Positions 18,040-26,592 of a stretch of 64,000 bases of DNA are shown here, one piece after another. Under the pieces are notes generated by a model, which made no database searches, was not told the origin of the DNA, and saw nothing but the letters and a program-made list of their open reading frames with translations. Position 1 is the first letter of the stretch. The number at the start of each line of letters is the position of its first letter. The DNA lies in assembly GCF_032062245.1 (NCBI RefSeq), contig NZ_DAMBQF010000005.1, positions 1 through 64,000 of the forward strand, written 5' to 3'. The stretch comes from Soonwooa sp032062245 (GTDB lineage: Bacteria; Bacteroidota; Bacteroidia; Flavobacteriales; Weeksellaceae). The translations under genes were made by a program, and so were the position numbers.

Positions 18040-18411
18040 CTAAACATCAAAGCTAATAATCGCATCAATTATTAAAAATATTAAGCTTAAAACTAAACTT
18101 AAAAGAGGAAGAATCCGTCCTTTTTTCCAAATAAGAAATGCGGAAATATTAAAAATGATAAAGTAAAAAAGCAAACTAAAAATATGTTTTCCCCCGGACG
18201 GAATGTAGCAAGAATCAATAGGATCAATAGCAATATTAAAATCTTCAGCATGCGTCATCAAACCAAAAACAAAGACAACTAAGGACAGAAAGTAGCTCGA
18301 TAAAAATGTGATGCTGCCAACCGAAATTCTTTTCCCTTTTATTTCAATTGTTGAAAAAAAGAAAATAACAACGGCCAGAATAATTATTGCTAAAACTAAA
18401 ATTCCTGCCAT
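18040..18411 (-). CDS. Four-helix membrane protein, unknown family
   Basis: 123 residues, almost entirely four hydrophobic segments separated by short loops, one with IAIDPIDSCYIPSGGKH. It starts one base after the stop of the DUF2809 gene. No family recognised. Confidence 0.5.
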   Translation of the reverse strand: MAGILVLAIIILAVVIFFFSTIEIKGKRISVGSITFLSSYFLSLVVFVFGLMTHAEDFNIAIDPIDSCYIPSGGKHIFSLLFYFIIFNISAFLIWKKGRILPLLSLVLSLIFLIIDAIISFDV

Positions 18412-18412
18412 A

Positions 18413-18796
18413 CTAACGAGACTTTGATTTTGCTAAGACTTCAATTAAATACAATATTAATCCACCAGCCAAATAATACAGAATATCGATCCAACTAAAA
18501 GAATTGCCGAGGACAATCATCGCGATTTTATTATCTTTAAAACCGATCATCTCTGCAAAATGAAAGTATTGCAAAAACTCAATAACACAAGAAAAAATTA
18601 AAAGCGCAATTATTAATTTGGTATTGTCAACCTCTACAAAAGCCTTCACAAAATAATACATCAACATCACGACAAGAACATCGCCTAGATAAGCTCTTAC
18701 GAAGACGATATCTTTAAAAGTTGTGGCAATTAAAAACTCGATAATGAAAATAATAACTGCAATGATGAGGTTTTTAAAATTGAATGTTAATTTCAT
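18413..18796 (-). CDS. DUF2809 membrane protein
   Basis: 127 residues with four to five hydrophobic segments and DUF2809 features: RAYLGDVLVVMLMYYFVKA, EFLQYFHF and SWIDILYYLAGGL. Function unknown; the family is small and membrane-bound. The ATG comes one base after the stop of the broken gene upstream. It looks intact. Confidence 0.7.
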   Translation of the reverse strand: MKLTFNFKNLIIAVIIFIIEFLIATTFKDIVFVRAYLGDVLVVMLMYYFVKAFVEVDNTKLIIALLIFSCVIEFLQYFHFAEMIGFKDNKIAMIVLGNSFSWIDILYYLAGGLILYLIEVLAKSKSR

Positions 18797-18797
18797 A

Positions 18798-19280
18798 CTA
18801 GTTTTTCTTCTTTTTTAATTTTTTCGGTTTTTGGTTTTCATCATTTGGATCAACTTGCAAACTGTAAATAATTCCTTTTTCAACAAATACTTTATCGAGC
18901 AAATCTTTGTTATTAATTGGTTAGCATCCATTTGAAAGCAAGAAAGGCTCGAAAAGTTTTTTCCAAGTCCCATTAACATTGGTGAAAGTACTCAATGTGT
19001 AAGTGCAGCCATTCAATGGTGCTTGTACAACAGATATTTCGTCCAATCCATCGCCATTCAAGTCGCCTTCATTTATTAAAGTCGCTTCGCAACAACATAT
19101 TTTTAAAGCTTTAGTAGTTTTCATATCGGATAGCAAAGTATATTCGTCAGGAACGCCATCTTCAAAAGAATTTCCGTGTCCTTTTTTAGTTTGTTTTATA
19201 AAGAGATTTTCATGCACTTTTTTATTGGTAAAATGACCCTTGATTTTTCCGCCAATATTTTTATAAATATCTGGGATCAT
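18798..19280 (-). pseudogene. Calcium-loop-like protein gene: 5' truncated, in-frame stop
   Basis: The frame begins MIPDIYKNIGGKIKGHF at 19280 with no signal peptide; an in-frame stop lies immediately upstream. It contains a loop NEGDLNGDGLDEIS typical of calcium-binding or FG-GAP-like repeats. TAA at 18921-18923 interrupts it after SNGC, but the same frame goes on for 41 sense codons (PINNKDLLDKVFVEKG) to TAG at 18798. A single-base change (for example GAA to TAA) explains the stop. The missing N-terminus coincides with the head-to-head junction with the next fragment. Confidence 0.75.
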
Positions 19281-19306
19281 TTAGTTATTTAAAATCAAAC
19301 CTTTTA

Positions 19307-19489
19307 ACACAAAACGAAAAAGAGCTTGACAAGTTTTCGCCAAGGACATCTAAAACCTATGACTTTCTGATCAATAAAAATTTTTATAGAATAACTATTG
19401 ATTCAGCTGTTTTTGAAAGTCAATTGTTTTATCACCAAAAAGATACAATTTCCGATTTTAGAACCAGTTCTACAATTTTATTTAAATAA
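19307..19489 (+). pseudogene. 3' fragment of an unknown gene, start missing
   Basis: An open frame of 61 codons on the plus strand (ELDKFSPRTSKTYDFL ... SDFRTSSTILFK, then TAA) has protein-like composition but no start codon. The frame remains open a little to the left into the opposite-strand gene, as expected at a deletion junction. The stop is followed 6 bp later by the next plus-strand gene, with operon-like spacing. Confidence 0.5.
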
Positions 19490-19495
19490 ATAAAA

Positions 19496-19904
19496 ATGAA
19501 AAAAAATTATAACGTTTCTTCCAATTGCAGCCATACTTTTGCCGATGCTTATTTATTTAAATCCTTTTATTTGGGAAATGAAACGGATGCGTATATATAG
19601 ACCTTCGTTAAAAACAAGTAATCTCATTTCTGATCTGAATGCAAAATATTCATTAGAAATGCAAACAGGAAATGTCGTGGATAAGTTTTGTTATTTTCGT
19701 GATTTAAAATCAGGAAAAATCACTTAAAAACAAAATTTTGGCCTCGAATTATTTGCCCAAGATCATTCGAAAGATAGTTTAGAATTGATAAGAAAATATG
19801 TTGCGGATTTCGATAAAAACTTTGAGCATCGCCAATATTTCGACTCTTTGAAAGTGAAAACGTCTAATCGCGATTCTTTAATCTATAAAACAAAGATCCA
19901 ATGA
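19496..19904 (+). pseudogene. Signal-anchor protein gene with frameshift and in-frame stop
   Basis: ATG is followed by eight A residues; with seven, the frame reads MKKIITFLPIAAILLPMLIY and on to WEMKRMRIYRPSLKTS. TAA at 19725-19727 then interrupts the frame, which otherwise continues KQNFGLELFAQDHSKD to TGA at 19904. The restored product would be about 135 residues, with an N-terminal membrane segment and a soluble rest. The final TGA overlaps the next ATG (ATGA). Function unknown. Confidence 0.75.
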
Positions 19905-20188
19905 ATCTCGCGAAAATATTTAAAATCCAGCTTTCGGTGTACGCATTTATTATTCTTTTTGCGATTCAACATTCTTTTTTCAAAAACTATTTTTATCTGT
20001 GGATGCATTATGAAAACATCATTTTAGGTGTTTTTGTTATTTCAGTTATTGCCGTTTTAGGATCGGTTATTTTTCTTATTTACGAAAGTATTGTTTTCAT
20101 AAACCAGGAAAAACAAATTTCAGCGGAAATTGCTTGGCTAATGGTTTCCATTTTGGCATATTACGGTGTTATTGCATCCAGCTTGTAG
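19901..20188 (+). CDS. Small three-helix membrane protein, probably frameshifted at its end
   Basis: 95 residues with three hydrophobic segments (about 11-30, 39-63, 77-95). The frame stops at 20188, but in the +2 frame a sensible ending (IQLVAFHTMSTLIFSSK, stop at 20229) follows, which leaves normal spacing to the next gene. A small indel near 20165-20172 may therefore have altered the C-terminus. No family recognised. Confidence 0.45.
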   Translation: MNLAKIFKIQLSVYAFIILFAIQHSFFKNYFYLWMHYENIILGVFVISVIAVLGSVIFLIYESIVFINQEKQISAEIAWLMVSILAYYGVIASSL

Positions 20189-20246
20189 CTTTCCACACAA
20201 TGTCGACTTTAATTTTTTCATCAAAATAAGTGCTATTTTAATCAGT

Positions 20247-20624
20247 TTGCAAGATTTTACAGACCAAGAATTGGCGTTTTTCTACAAGTACAGATTTGCT
20301 CAATATACGCCAGAAACTCAGGAAGAAATAGCAAATTTTATCTTTGAAAAAAGACAAATTTTTTTAGATAAAATCGAAACATTACTTAAAACGCCAAAAC
20401 CCAAAAATGCATTCTGCAAAAGATTTGGGTCGGACAAAATCTTAAATTATGATGTTGTATATGATAATCCAGCATTCAAAAAACTATCCTATTATCAATG
20501 GGAAGATTTGAAGGCAAATTTTAGCAAAAAGAATCAAATTGAATGTTTCGTTTGTGGGAATATTATCGAAAACCCAAACGAAACTTATTTTGATAAAATC
20601 TTGAAATTCATTAAAGGGAATTAA
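20247..20624 (+). CDS. Zinc-ribbon-like protein with a lost cysteine
   Basis: 125 residues from a TTG start (MQDFTDQELAFFYKYRF). The frame is open further upstream, but that part overlaps the end of the previous gene. A CFVCGN knuckle near 103-108 pairs with CKRFGSDK near 53, where CxxCGS would be expected; TGT to TTT would remove the cysteine. With a zinc site half lost and broken genes around it, the product may no longer fold. The original start may have been ATG. Confidence 0.45.
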   Translation: MQDFTDQELAFFYKYRFAQYTPETQEEIANFIFEKRQIFLDKIETLLKTPKPKNAFCKRFGSDKILNYDVVYDNPAFKKLSYYQWEDLKANFSKKNQIECFVCGNIIENPNETYFDKILKFIKGN

Positions 20625-20641
20625 GTTTTAAATGATTCAGC

Positions 20642-21552
20642 ATGAAAAATCTACAAAAACATTAAAACACAACTTCTATTTTTATTATTAAGTTCTTCTC
20701 TTCTGACATCATGCGCCAAGAAAACGATAGATAAAAAGGAAGCACCAAAAAAGCGCAATTGGGATTTCACGCAAGGTGATTTCAAGGAATCTCACGTGCA
20801 ATTGTTAAATGTGTATGATGTTTTCAGTGTTGATAAATTATCAGACTGTTTAATAGTTATAAATGGAAGTCTTTTTAACGGTTGAAAGGTTAAGAGAGTT
20901 ACATTTTCGGCTACTTTGCAATTATTAGAAAACTTCATTGGCAAAGATAGTTTAGGAAATAATAAAACTCAAATTTTGTCTTATGTGAAAATTAAAAACA
21001 GAGCTAACGATATTTTTTTTCAGTTGATAATTAACGAAAAACCTAGCCTCAAATCCTCTTTTGAAAAAGCAGGAAAGAAGAAAGGAAATACCGATGAGCT
21101 AAAACAAAAAGTAGATACTACGTGGTATTTTACAAATCTTTCAGTTAAAGAAATCAAAAACGGCTATATGTTGTTCGACGAAAATTTTAGTTTAGAAATG
21201 ACAGTAAAAGATTTTGACGTTAAAAAAACATAAAATAACGAAAAGCGACGGTCATTTTATTTCGAAAATTAACGACGCAAGACATTGGGGAATTGAGGGT
21301 GATATTCTTCCTGAAATGAATGAGTTAGACAAAGTGATTGTAACGTATAACAAAGTTAAAATTACGTTTCCTAAAGAAGCCGTCAAAAATATGTTTCAGT
21401 TTGCTATAAACACAGATTACATTGGCGTTTCTAAGTTTGAGGATCGCACTTATTTCTTTTATTCGCAAAACAGTGATGGCGCTGGCGCTTACTGAAAGTG
21501 TTTGGAAATAGTTGACGGAAAAGCCGTTCAGCAGTTGATTTCCACGTTTTAG
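20642..21552 (+). pseudogene. Lipoprotein gene with four disabling lesions
   Basis: Starts MKNLQ, then a frame change restores a lipoprotein signal (TQLLFLLLSSSLLTSCAKK). The protein continues through an in-frame TGA at 20883-20885, reads LLENFIGKDSLGNNK to the A7 run near 21222-21229 where removing one A restores HKITKSDGHFISK, then passes a second in-frame TGA at 21493-21495 and ends at TAG 21552. The intact ancestor would have had about 300 residues. It ends one base from the mutS stop on the other strand. Function unknown. Confidence 0.8.
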
Positions 21553-21553
21553 A

Positions 21554-24142
21554 TTAACCACCAATCATTTTTTTGATGGAGTTTAACTTCATCAAAGCTT
21601 CAATTGGTGTTAATGTATTAATGTCGATTTTTGTCAACTCTTCGCGAATATTTTCTAAAACGGGATCGTCTAATTGAAAGAATGACAACTGCATGTTTTC
21701 TTCGGTCACACGTTTTATTTTTTCTCCAGAATTCTCTGACGATGTTCTGTTGGATTCTAAAGTTTTTAAAATTTCGCCAGCTCTATTTACCACTTTTGAA
21801 GGCATCCCAGCCAACTTCGCAACATGAATACCAAAGCTGTGTTCGCTACCGCCAGACACTAATTTTCTAAGAAAAATAATGTTGCCTTTATTCTCTTGGA
21901 TTGACACGTGGAAGTTTTTGATACGTTCAAAATTCAATGTCATTTCGTTGAGTTCATGGTAGTGTGTTGCAAACAAAGTTTTGGCTTGCGACGCGTGTTG
22001 ATGAAGATATTCTGCAATAGCCCAAGCGATAGAAACACCATCATAAGTTGAAGTCCCGCGACCGATTTCGTCTAGCAGAATAAGGCTTCGCTCCGAAATA
22101 TTATTCAGGATGTTCGCGGCTTCATTCATTTCCACCATAAAGGTAGATTCCCCCGCAGAGATGTTATCTGTGGCACCAACTCTTGTAAATATTTTGTCTA
22201 AAGTGCCGATTTCTGCATGTTTAGCAGGAACAAAACTTCCAATTTGTGCTAACAAAGCAATAATAGCAGTTTGTCTCAATATCGCCGATTTACCAGCCAT
22301 ATTGGGACCAGTGACCATAATAATCTGCTGAGAATCTTTATCTAAAAAAATATCATTCGGAATGTATTTTTCACCGAGTGGAAGCGATTTTTCAATAATT
22401 GGATGGCGACCTTCTTTGATGTCAATTGCAAAACTATCATTAAGAATTGGCTTTGTATAATTGTCTTCAATGGCAAGATTTGACAGCCCAACAGCGCAAT
22501 CTAATTCGCCAACAAGACGCGAATTTTCTTGAATTTGGTCGATATAGATCAAAACTTCTTCGCAAGAATTTCTATAGAGTTGAAGTTCCAGTTGCGAGAT
22601 TTTTTCTTCGGCACCGAGAATTTGACTTTCGTACTCTTTAAGTTCTTCAGTGATGTAACGTTCGGCATTTACCAAAGTTTGTTTTCTAATCCAATCCTCA
22701 GGGACTTTGTCTTTATGCGTGTTTCGGACTTCAATATAATAGCCAAAAACATTATTAAAATCTATTTTTAAACTTGAGATTCCTGTACGTTCAATTTCTC
22801 GTGCGCACATATCATCCAAAAAGCCACGACCTTTACTTTGTAAACCGCGCAGGTGATCCAGCTCTTCAGAAATCCCAGCTTTAATGACATTTCCTTTGTT
22901 GATGTTAACAGGCAAATCTTCGTTAAGATGTGTTTGCAAATATCGGATGAGGTCTTCCATATTGTTGAAAGGATCAATCCACGCCATTACATCGGGGAAA
23001 TTGTGGAGTTTGGCTTTTATCTCTTGAATATTGATAATCGATTGACGAAGATAACCTAATTCTTTCGGTGAAATCTTCTCCGCAGCCAGTTTACCAACCA
23101 ATCTATCCAAATCAGAAATGCCTTTTAGAAGTTCTTCAATTTCGTATTTTAAATGATCTTCTTTATTTAAAAACTCAATCAGGCTGAGTCTTCTGTTGAT
23201 GTCGCTGATGTTTTTTAAAGGTAAAATCAAACGTCGTCTTAACAAACGTCCGCCCATTGGCGTTTTAGTTTTATCAATAATATCGAGTAAAGATTTGCCT
23301 TGATAATTCGATGAATAAACGATTTCTAAATTTCTTAAAGTGAAATTGTCCATCATCAAATAATCGTCTTGCGGAATATTTTGGATTTTGGTGATGTGTT
23401 GTAAAAGTGCATGGTGTGTATCTTCCACCAAATAAGCGAAAATAGCACCTGCTGCCGTTACGCCTAACTTTTGATCTTCAATCCCGAAACCTTTTAACGA
23501 GTTGGTTTTGAAATGCGAAGTGAGCTTTTCGTAAGCATAATTATATTGATATGCCCAATCTTCTAGTTTAAAAGAGTTTTTATTCTTTAGCTGGCTAGGA
23601 AGTTCGGAAGTTCGTTGATAAATAATTTCGCTTGGATCAAAAGTGTGAACAATGTGTAAAAGCTTTTCCAATGGACCTTCGCTTACTAAAAATTCTCCTG
23701 TCGAAACATCGACCAAAGCCATTCCGAATTTTTCTTTTTCCTTGTGAAGTGAAAGTAGGAAGTTGTTTTTCTTCGATGTTAAAACTTGATCGTTAAAGGT
23801 AACTCCCGGCGTTACCAATTCTGTAACACCACGTTTAACAATACCTTTCACCATTTTTGGATCTTCCAATTGATCGCAAATCGCAACACGCATCCCAGCT
23901 CTTACCAACTTTGGAAGATAAGAATCTACAGAATGGTGCGGAAAGCCAGCCAACTCGATGTGACCATCACCATTAGCACGTTTGGTTAAAACAATGCCTA
24001 AAATCTGGGACGTTTTGATGGCATCTTGGCCAAAAGTTTCGTAGAAGTCGCCAACACGGAATAGCAACAAAGCGTCTGGATATTTAGCTTTTATTGTATT
24101 GTATTGACCCATCAACGGAGTTTCTTTCTTTGCCTTTGCCAT
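21554..24142 (-). CDS. mutS: DNA mismatch repair protein MutS
   Basis: Recognises mismatches and loops and recruits MutL. 862 residues, normal for MutS1. The N-terminal mismatch-binding domain contains FRVGDFYETFG (Phe-x-Glu reading residues), and the C-terminal ABC ATPase shows GPNMAGKSAILRQ, a DEIGRGTSTYDG signature and an ATHYHEL motif. The frame extends to a TTG at 24148, but ATG at 24142 (MAKAKKETPLMGQY) fits. It converges with the decayed island and is itself intact. Confidence 0.97.
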   Translation of the reverse strand: MAKAKKETPLMGQYNTIKAKYPDALLLFRVGDFYETFGQDAIKTSQILGIVLTKRANGDGHIELAGFPHHSVDSYLPKLVRAGMRVAICDQLEDPKMVKGIVKRGVTELVTPGVTFNDQVLTSKKNNFLLSLHKEKEKFGMALVDVSTGEFLVSEGPLEKLLHIVHTFDPSEIIYQRTSELPSQLKNKNSFKLEDWAYQYNYAYEKLTSHFKTNSLKGFGIEDQKLGVTAAGAIFAYLVEDTHHALLQHITKIQNIPQDDYLMMDNFTLRNLEIVYSSNYQGKSLLDIIDKTKTPMGGRLLRRRLILPLKNISDINRRLSLIEFLNKEDHLKYEIEELLKGISDLDRLVGKLAAEKISPKELGYLRQSIINIQEIKAKLHNFPDVMAWIDPFNNMEDLIRYLQTHLNEDLPVNINKGNVIKAGISEELDHLRGLQSKGRGFLDDMCAREIERTGISSLKIDFNNVFGYYIEVRNTHKDKVPEDWIRKQTLVNAERYITEELKEYESQILGAEEKISQLELQLYRNSCEEVLIYIDQIQENSRLVGELDCAVGLSNLAIEDNYTKPILNDSFAIDIKEGRHPIIEKSLPLGEKYIPNDIFLDKDSQQIIMVTGPNMAGKSAILRQTAIIALLAQIGSFVPAKHAEIGTLDKIFTRVGATDNISAGESTFMVEMNEAANILNNISERSLILLDEIGRGTSTYDGVSIAWAIAEYLHQHASQAKTLFATHYHELNEMTLNFERIKNFHVSIQENKGNIIFLRKLVSGGSEHSFGIHVAKLAGMPSKVVNRAGEILKTLESNRTSSENSGEKIKRVTEENMQLSFFQLDDPVLENIREELTKIDINTLTPIEALMKLNSIKKMIGG

Positions 24143-24249
24143 AATCAAAAATTGGATTTCAAAAATACGAAATTCGTTTAGGCTTCAAAAGTTTCGACCA
24201 GAATTAACAGAAATTATCTTTTTGAAGAAGACAAAAAAGATAGAATTTT

Positions 24250-24257
24250 TATCTTTG
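24250..24257 (+). promoter_or_regulatory. Candidate -7 box for the bestrophin gene
   Basis: TATCTTTG matches TAnnTTTG. A TTTG at 24221-24224 lies 25 bp upstream, slightly longer than usual. The start codon at 24266 follows only 8 bp later, so the mRNA would be nearly leaderless. Confidence 0.45.
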
Positions 24258-24265
24258 TCGTTACG

Positions 24266-25144
24266 ATGCGCATATATAACACCAAAGACTTTCTAAAAAC
24301 CGTTCTGAGTTTGCACAAAACAGATACGCTGAAGTTATTGTTTCCGACAATGTTATTGGTAGGTTTGTATTCTTTCGGCATCGCTTATTTAGAAATCGAA
24401 TATCTAGATTTGACAAGCAAATCGACGGTTACTAATGTTGGTTTGGTACATAGTATGTTGGGTTTTGTGCTTTCTTTGTTGTTGGTTTTTAGGACAAATA
24501 CCGCCTACGACCGTTGGTGGGAAGGGCGAAAACTTTGGGGAAAATTGGTGAATGATACTAGAAATTTTGCTATCAAGATTAATGCAATTTTACCAAAAGA
24601 AGAACAACATCACAAAGATCAAATTGCAAAATATTTGCGCTATTTTCCTTTGTTTCTGGCCAAACATCTTTCTAAAGAATCCACTAGATTGGCTTTGGAT
24701 GAAGAGTTTTCGAAACTTGAAGAAGGATTAAAACACAATGCTCCCATTGAGTTGGCTTCTATTTTAATGCAAAAAATTAAGCAACTTAACAGAGAAGGTA
24801 TTATTACAGATGTTGATTATTTGTTTTTGGAGAACCAGTTATCGGGTTTTCTAGAACTTACTGGCGGTTGCGAACGAATTAAAAATACACCAATTCCATA
24901 TTCTTATTCATCGTTTATCAAAAAGTTTATTTTGCTTTTTGTTTTGGCTTTGCCTGTGGCGTATGTTATTAATATTGGATATTTTATGGTGCCTTTGACC
25001 ATGTTTATTTACTATGTTTTGATGAGTTTGGAGATTATCGCAGAAGAAATCGAAGATCCATTTAATAATGACGTTAACGACATCCCAATGGAGACTTTGG
25101 CTCAGAATATTGGTAAAAATGTGGATTTAATATTTAAAAAATAG
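24266..25144 (+). CDS. Bestrophin-family anion channel
   Basis: 292 residues of the bacterial bestrophin family (pentameric channels of the inner membrane). Visible features are the first helices around LLFPTMLLVGLYSFGIAY and LGFVLSLLLVFRTNTAYDRWWEGRK, the family hallmark, and a C-terminal PF motif with acidic residues, EEIEDPFNNDVNDIP. The transported ion is not decided by sequence; some bacterial members conduct cations. The next gene starts 3 bp after its stop. Confidence 0.92.
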   Translation: MRIYNTKDFLKTVLSLHKTDTLKLLFPTMLLVGLYSFGIAYLEIEYLDLTSKSTVTNVGLVHSMLGFVLSLLLVFRTNTAYDRWWEGRKLWGKLVNDTRNFAIKINAILPKEEQHHKDQIAKYLRYFPLFLAKHLSKESTRLALDEEFSKLEEGLKHNAPIELASILMQKIKQLNREGIITDVDYLFLENQLSGFLELTGGCERIKNTPIPYSYSSFIKKFILLFVLALPVAYVINIGYFMVPLTMFIYYVLMSLEIIAEEIEDPFNNDVNDIPMETLAQNIGKNVDLIFKK

Positions 25145-25147
25145 ATT

Positions 25148-25681
25148 GTGGCTAGAAAATTAAAACTAGAAGAACTAGGAAGAATCGATGTCGAAACTTT
25201 TAAGGAAACTGAGAAAATTCCTTTAGTTGTTGTGTTGGATAACGTAAGAAGTATGCACAATGTTGGTGCAGCTTTTCGTACGGCTGATGCTTTTTTAATT
25301 GAAAAAATTATCTTGTGTGGCATAACACCACAACCGCCACATCGCGAAATTCACAAGGCTGCCCTAGGCGCCACCGAAAGTGTAACTTGGGAATATGACG
25401 AAGATGTGAAGTCGACGATCAAGAAATTGCAAGACGACGATTTCGTAGTTTGTGGTATCGAACAGACCACTGATAGTGTGATTTTAACAGATTTTGAAAT
25501 AAATAAGGATAAAAAGTATGCCTTAGTTCTCGGAAACGAAGTAGACGGCATCAGTGATGAGATTGTTTCGGACTGTGATGTTTTGCTAGAAATTCCACAA
25601 CTTGGGACAAAGCATTCCCTTAATGTAAGCGTGTGTGGAGGGATTGTTATGTGGGAATTTGCGAAAGCGCTAGGTGTATAA
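25148..25681 (+). CDS. SpoU/TrmH-family RNA 2'-O-methyltransferase
   Basis: 177 residues with the SPOUT knot motifs: VVLDNVRSMHNVGAAFRTADAF (N-terminal, motif 1), ALVLGNEVDGIS (motif 2) and IPQLGTKHSLNVSVCGGIVMWE (motif 3). It methylates ribose in tRNA or rRNA with S-adenosylmethionine; the target base is not predictable. The start is GTG, three bases after the bestrophin stop, so the two are cotranscribed. Confidence 0.9.
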   Translation: MARKLKLEELGRIDVETFKETEKIPLVVVLDNVRSMHNVGAAFRTADAFLIEKIILCGITPQPPHREIHKAALGATESVTWEYDEDVKSTIKKLQDDDFVVCGIEQTTDSVILTDFEINKDKKYALVLGNEVDGISDEIVSDCDVLLEIPQLGTKHSLNVSVCGGIVMWEFAKALGV

Positions 25682-25748
25682 AAACAAAAAACTGCATTAG
25701 CAATTGCCAGTGCAGTTCGAAATAAATCTAATAAAAAGTAAAAATGAA
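25682..25748 (-). ncRNA. Candidate small RNA ending in a strong terminator
   Basis: On the minus strand a -33/-7 promoter (25755-25786) is followed by about 65 nt of AT-rich sequence and then a hairpin (ACTGCA, inner GCAATTGC, TGCAGT; 25691-25716) running into T6GT4. Both flanking genes are on the plus strand, so a minus-strand terminator here has no other gene to serve. No open frame of note is found within it. Transcription is inferred, not shown. Confidence 0.5.
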
Positions 25749-25754
25749 AGGCGA

Positions 25755-25786
25755 CAAAGGTAAGCTTTTTATTTTTTAAAAACCAA
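25755..25786 (-). promoter_or_regulatory. Bacteroidota-type promoter for the candidate small RNA
   Basis: Read on the minus strand, TTTGG with its TTG at 25786-25784 is followed after 21 bp by TACCTTTG (25762-25755), the consensus -33/-7 arrangement. This is the best complete promoter match I noticed in the window. Confidence 0.55.
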
Positions 25787-25935
25787 ATTTTTTTGACAAA
25801 AAGTTATTCGAAGAATACTAAATTGTGGGGTGTTTGATATTTTCTACCAAAATTGCGAAAGGATTTAATATAAAAATTTTATTAAAAACCATAAACAGAC
25901 TCTAAGAATTCGAATGCTTTTTTTAACTTAGCAAT

Positions 25936-26589
25936 ATGTATATAAAAGACTATTTGTCCAAAGATTTTCCGGCGTTCAGCATTTCCGATTCTATTGAAGA
26001 AGCTTCGGAGTTGGCAAAGGAATTTGGATATTCACATATTTTCATAAAAAAGAAGGGCATCTACATGGGTGCGCTTAGTCAGTCTTTTTTGGAAGATAGT
26101 CCAGAAGGGCAGTTGGGTAGTCTTGCGATGCACTTCGAGAAATTTGCAATTTCGGAAGATAGTAACATTTGGGATTCTATTAAGTTGTTTCATACTTTTA
26201 ATACCAATGTTGTCCCAGTTATTAATAGTGACGAAAAATTTCTCGGCTATATCTGTTGTGATGATATCTTTAGCGAGTTTTCAAAATATCCAATATTTTC
26301 GGAAGCTGGCGCTATATTGACGGTGCAAACTAACAGTCTACATTATTCGATGGTTGAAGTGGCTAAGATTATAGAAAGTAACAATTCTAAACTTTATGGT
26401 TGTTTTATAACGGCTGTTAAAGAAGATCACATCGAATTAACTTTAAAAATAAGTCAGGACAATCTTAGCTCTATTGATGAGACTTTTGAGCGTTTTGGAT
26501 ATACCGTGATTAATAAATTTTATAACGATCAAAAAGAAGATCTGTTAAAAGATCGCTTTGGATTTTTCCAAAAATACTTGGAGTTTTAG
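25936..26589 (+). CDS. CBS-domain protein
   Basis: 217 residues with a pair of CBS-type repeats in the first 130 (DYLSKDFPAFSISDSIEEA and FHTFNTNVVPVINSDEKFLGY) and a C-terminal ACT-like tail. CBS pairs bind adenine nucleotides and act as energy sensors. It ends 3 bp before nadK, an arrangement widespread in Bacteroidota, which suggests a link to NAD(P) or nucleotide supply; the exact role is unknown. Confidence 0.85.
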   Translation: MYIKDYLSKDFPAFSISDSIEEASELAKEFGYSHIFIKKKGIYMGALSQSFLEDSPEGQLGSLAMHFEKFAISEDSNIWDSIKLFHTFNTNVVPVINSDEKFLGYICCDDIFSEFSKYPIFSEAGAILTVQTNSLHYSMVEVAKIIESNNSKLYGCFITAVKEDHIELTLKISQDNLSSIDETFERFGYTVINKFYNDQKEDLLKDRFGFFQKYLEF

Positions 26590-26592
26590 GCT

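Noticed and set aside
18921..18923. Stop codons in the island read as amino acids (recoding, for example selenocysteine)
   Set aside because: Both TAA and TGA occur, alongside frameshifts, and there is no conserved stem-loop behind them; ordinary decay is simpler.
15754..21552. Sequencing or assembly error as the sole cause of the broken genes
   Set aside because: Several lesions are in-frame stop codons by substitution, and the rest of the 64-kb window has no such damage. Homopolymer indels in this stretch could still include some errors.
25742..25780. Short leader peptide MKGDKGKLFIF on the plus strand
   Set aside because: It lies over the candidate minus-strand promoter and far from the next start codon; no attenuator structure links it to the CBS gene.
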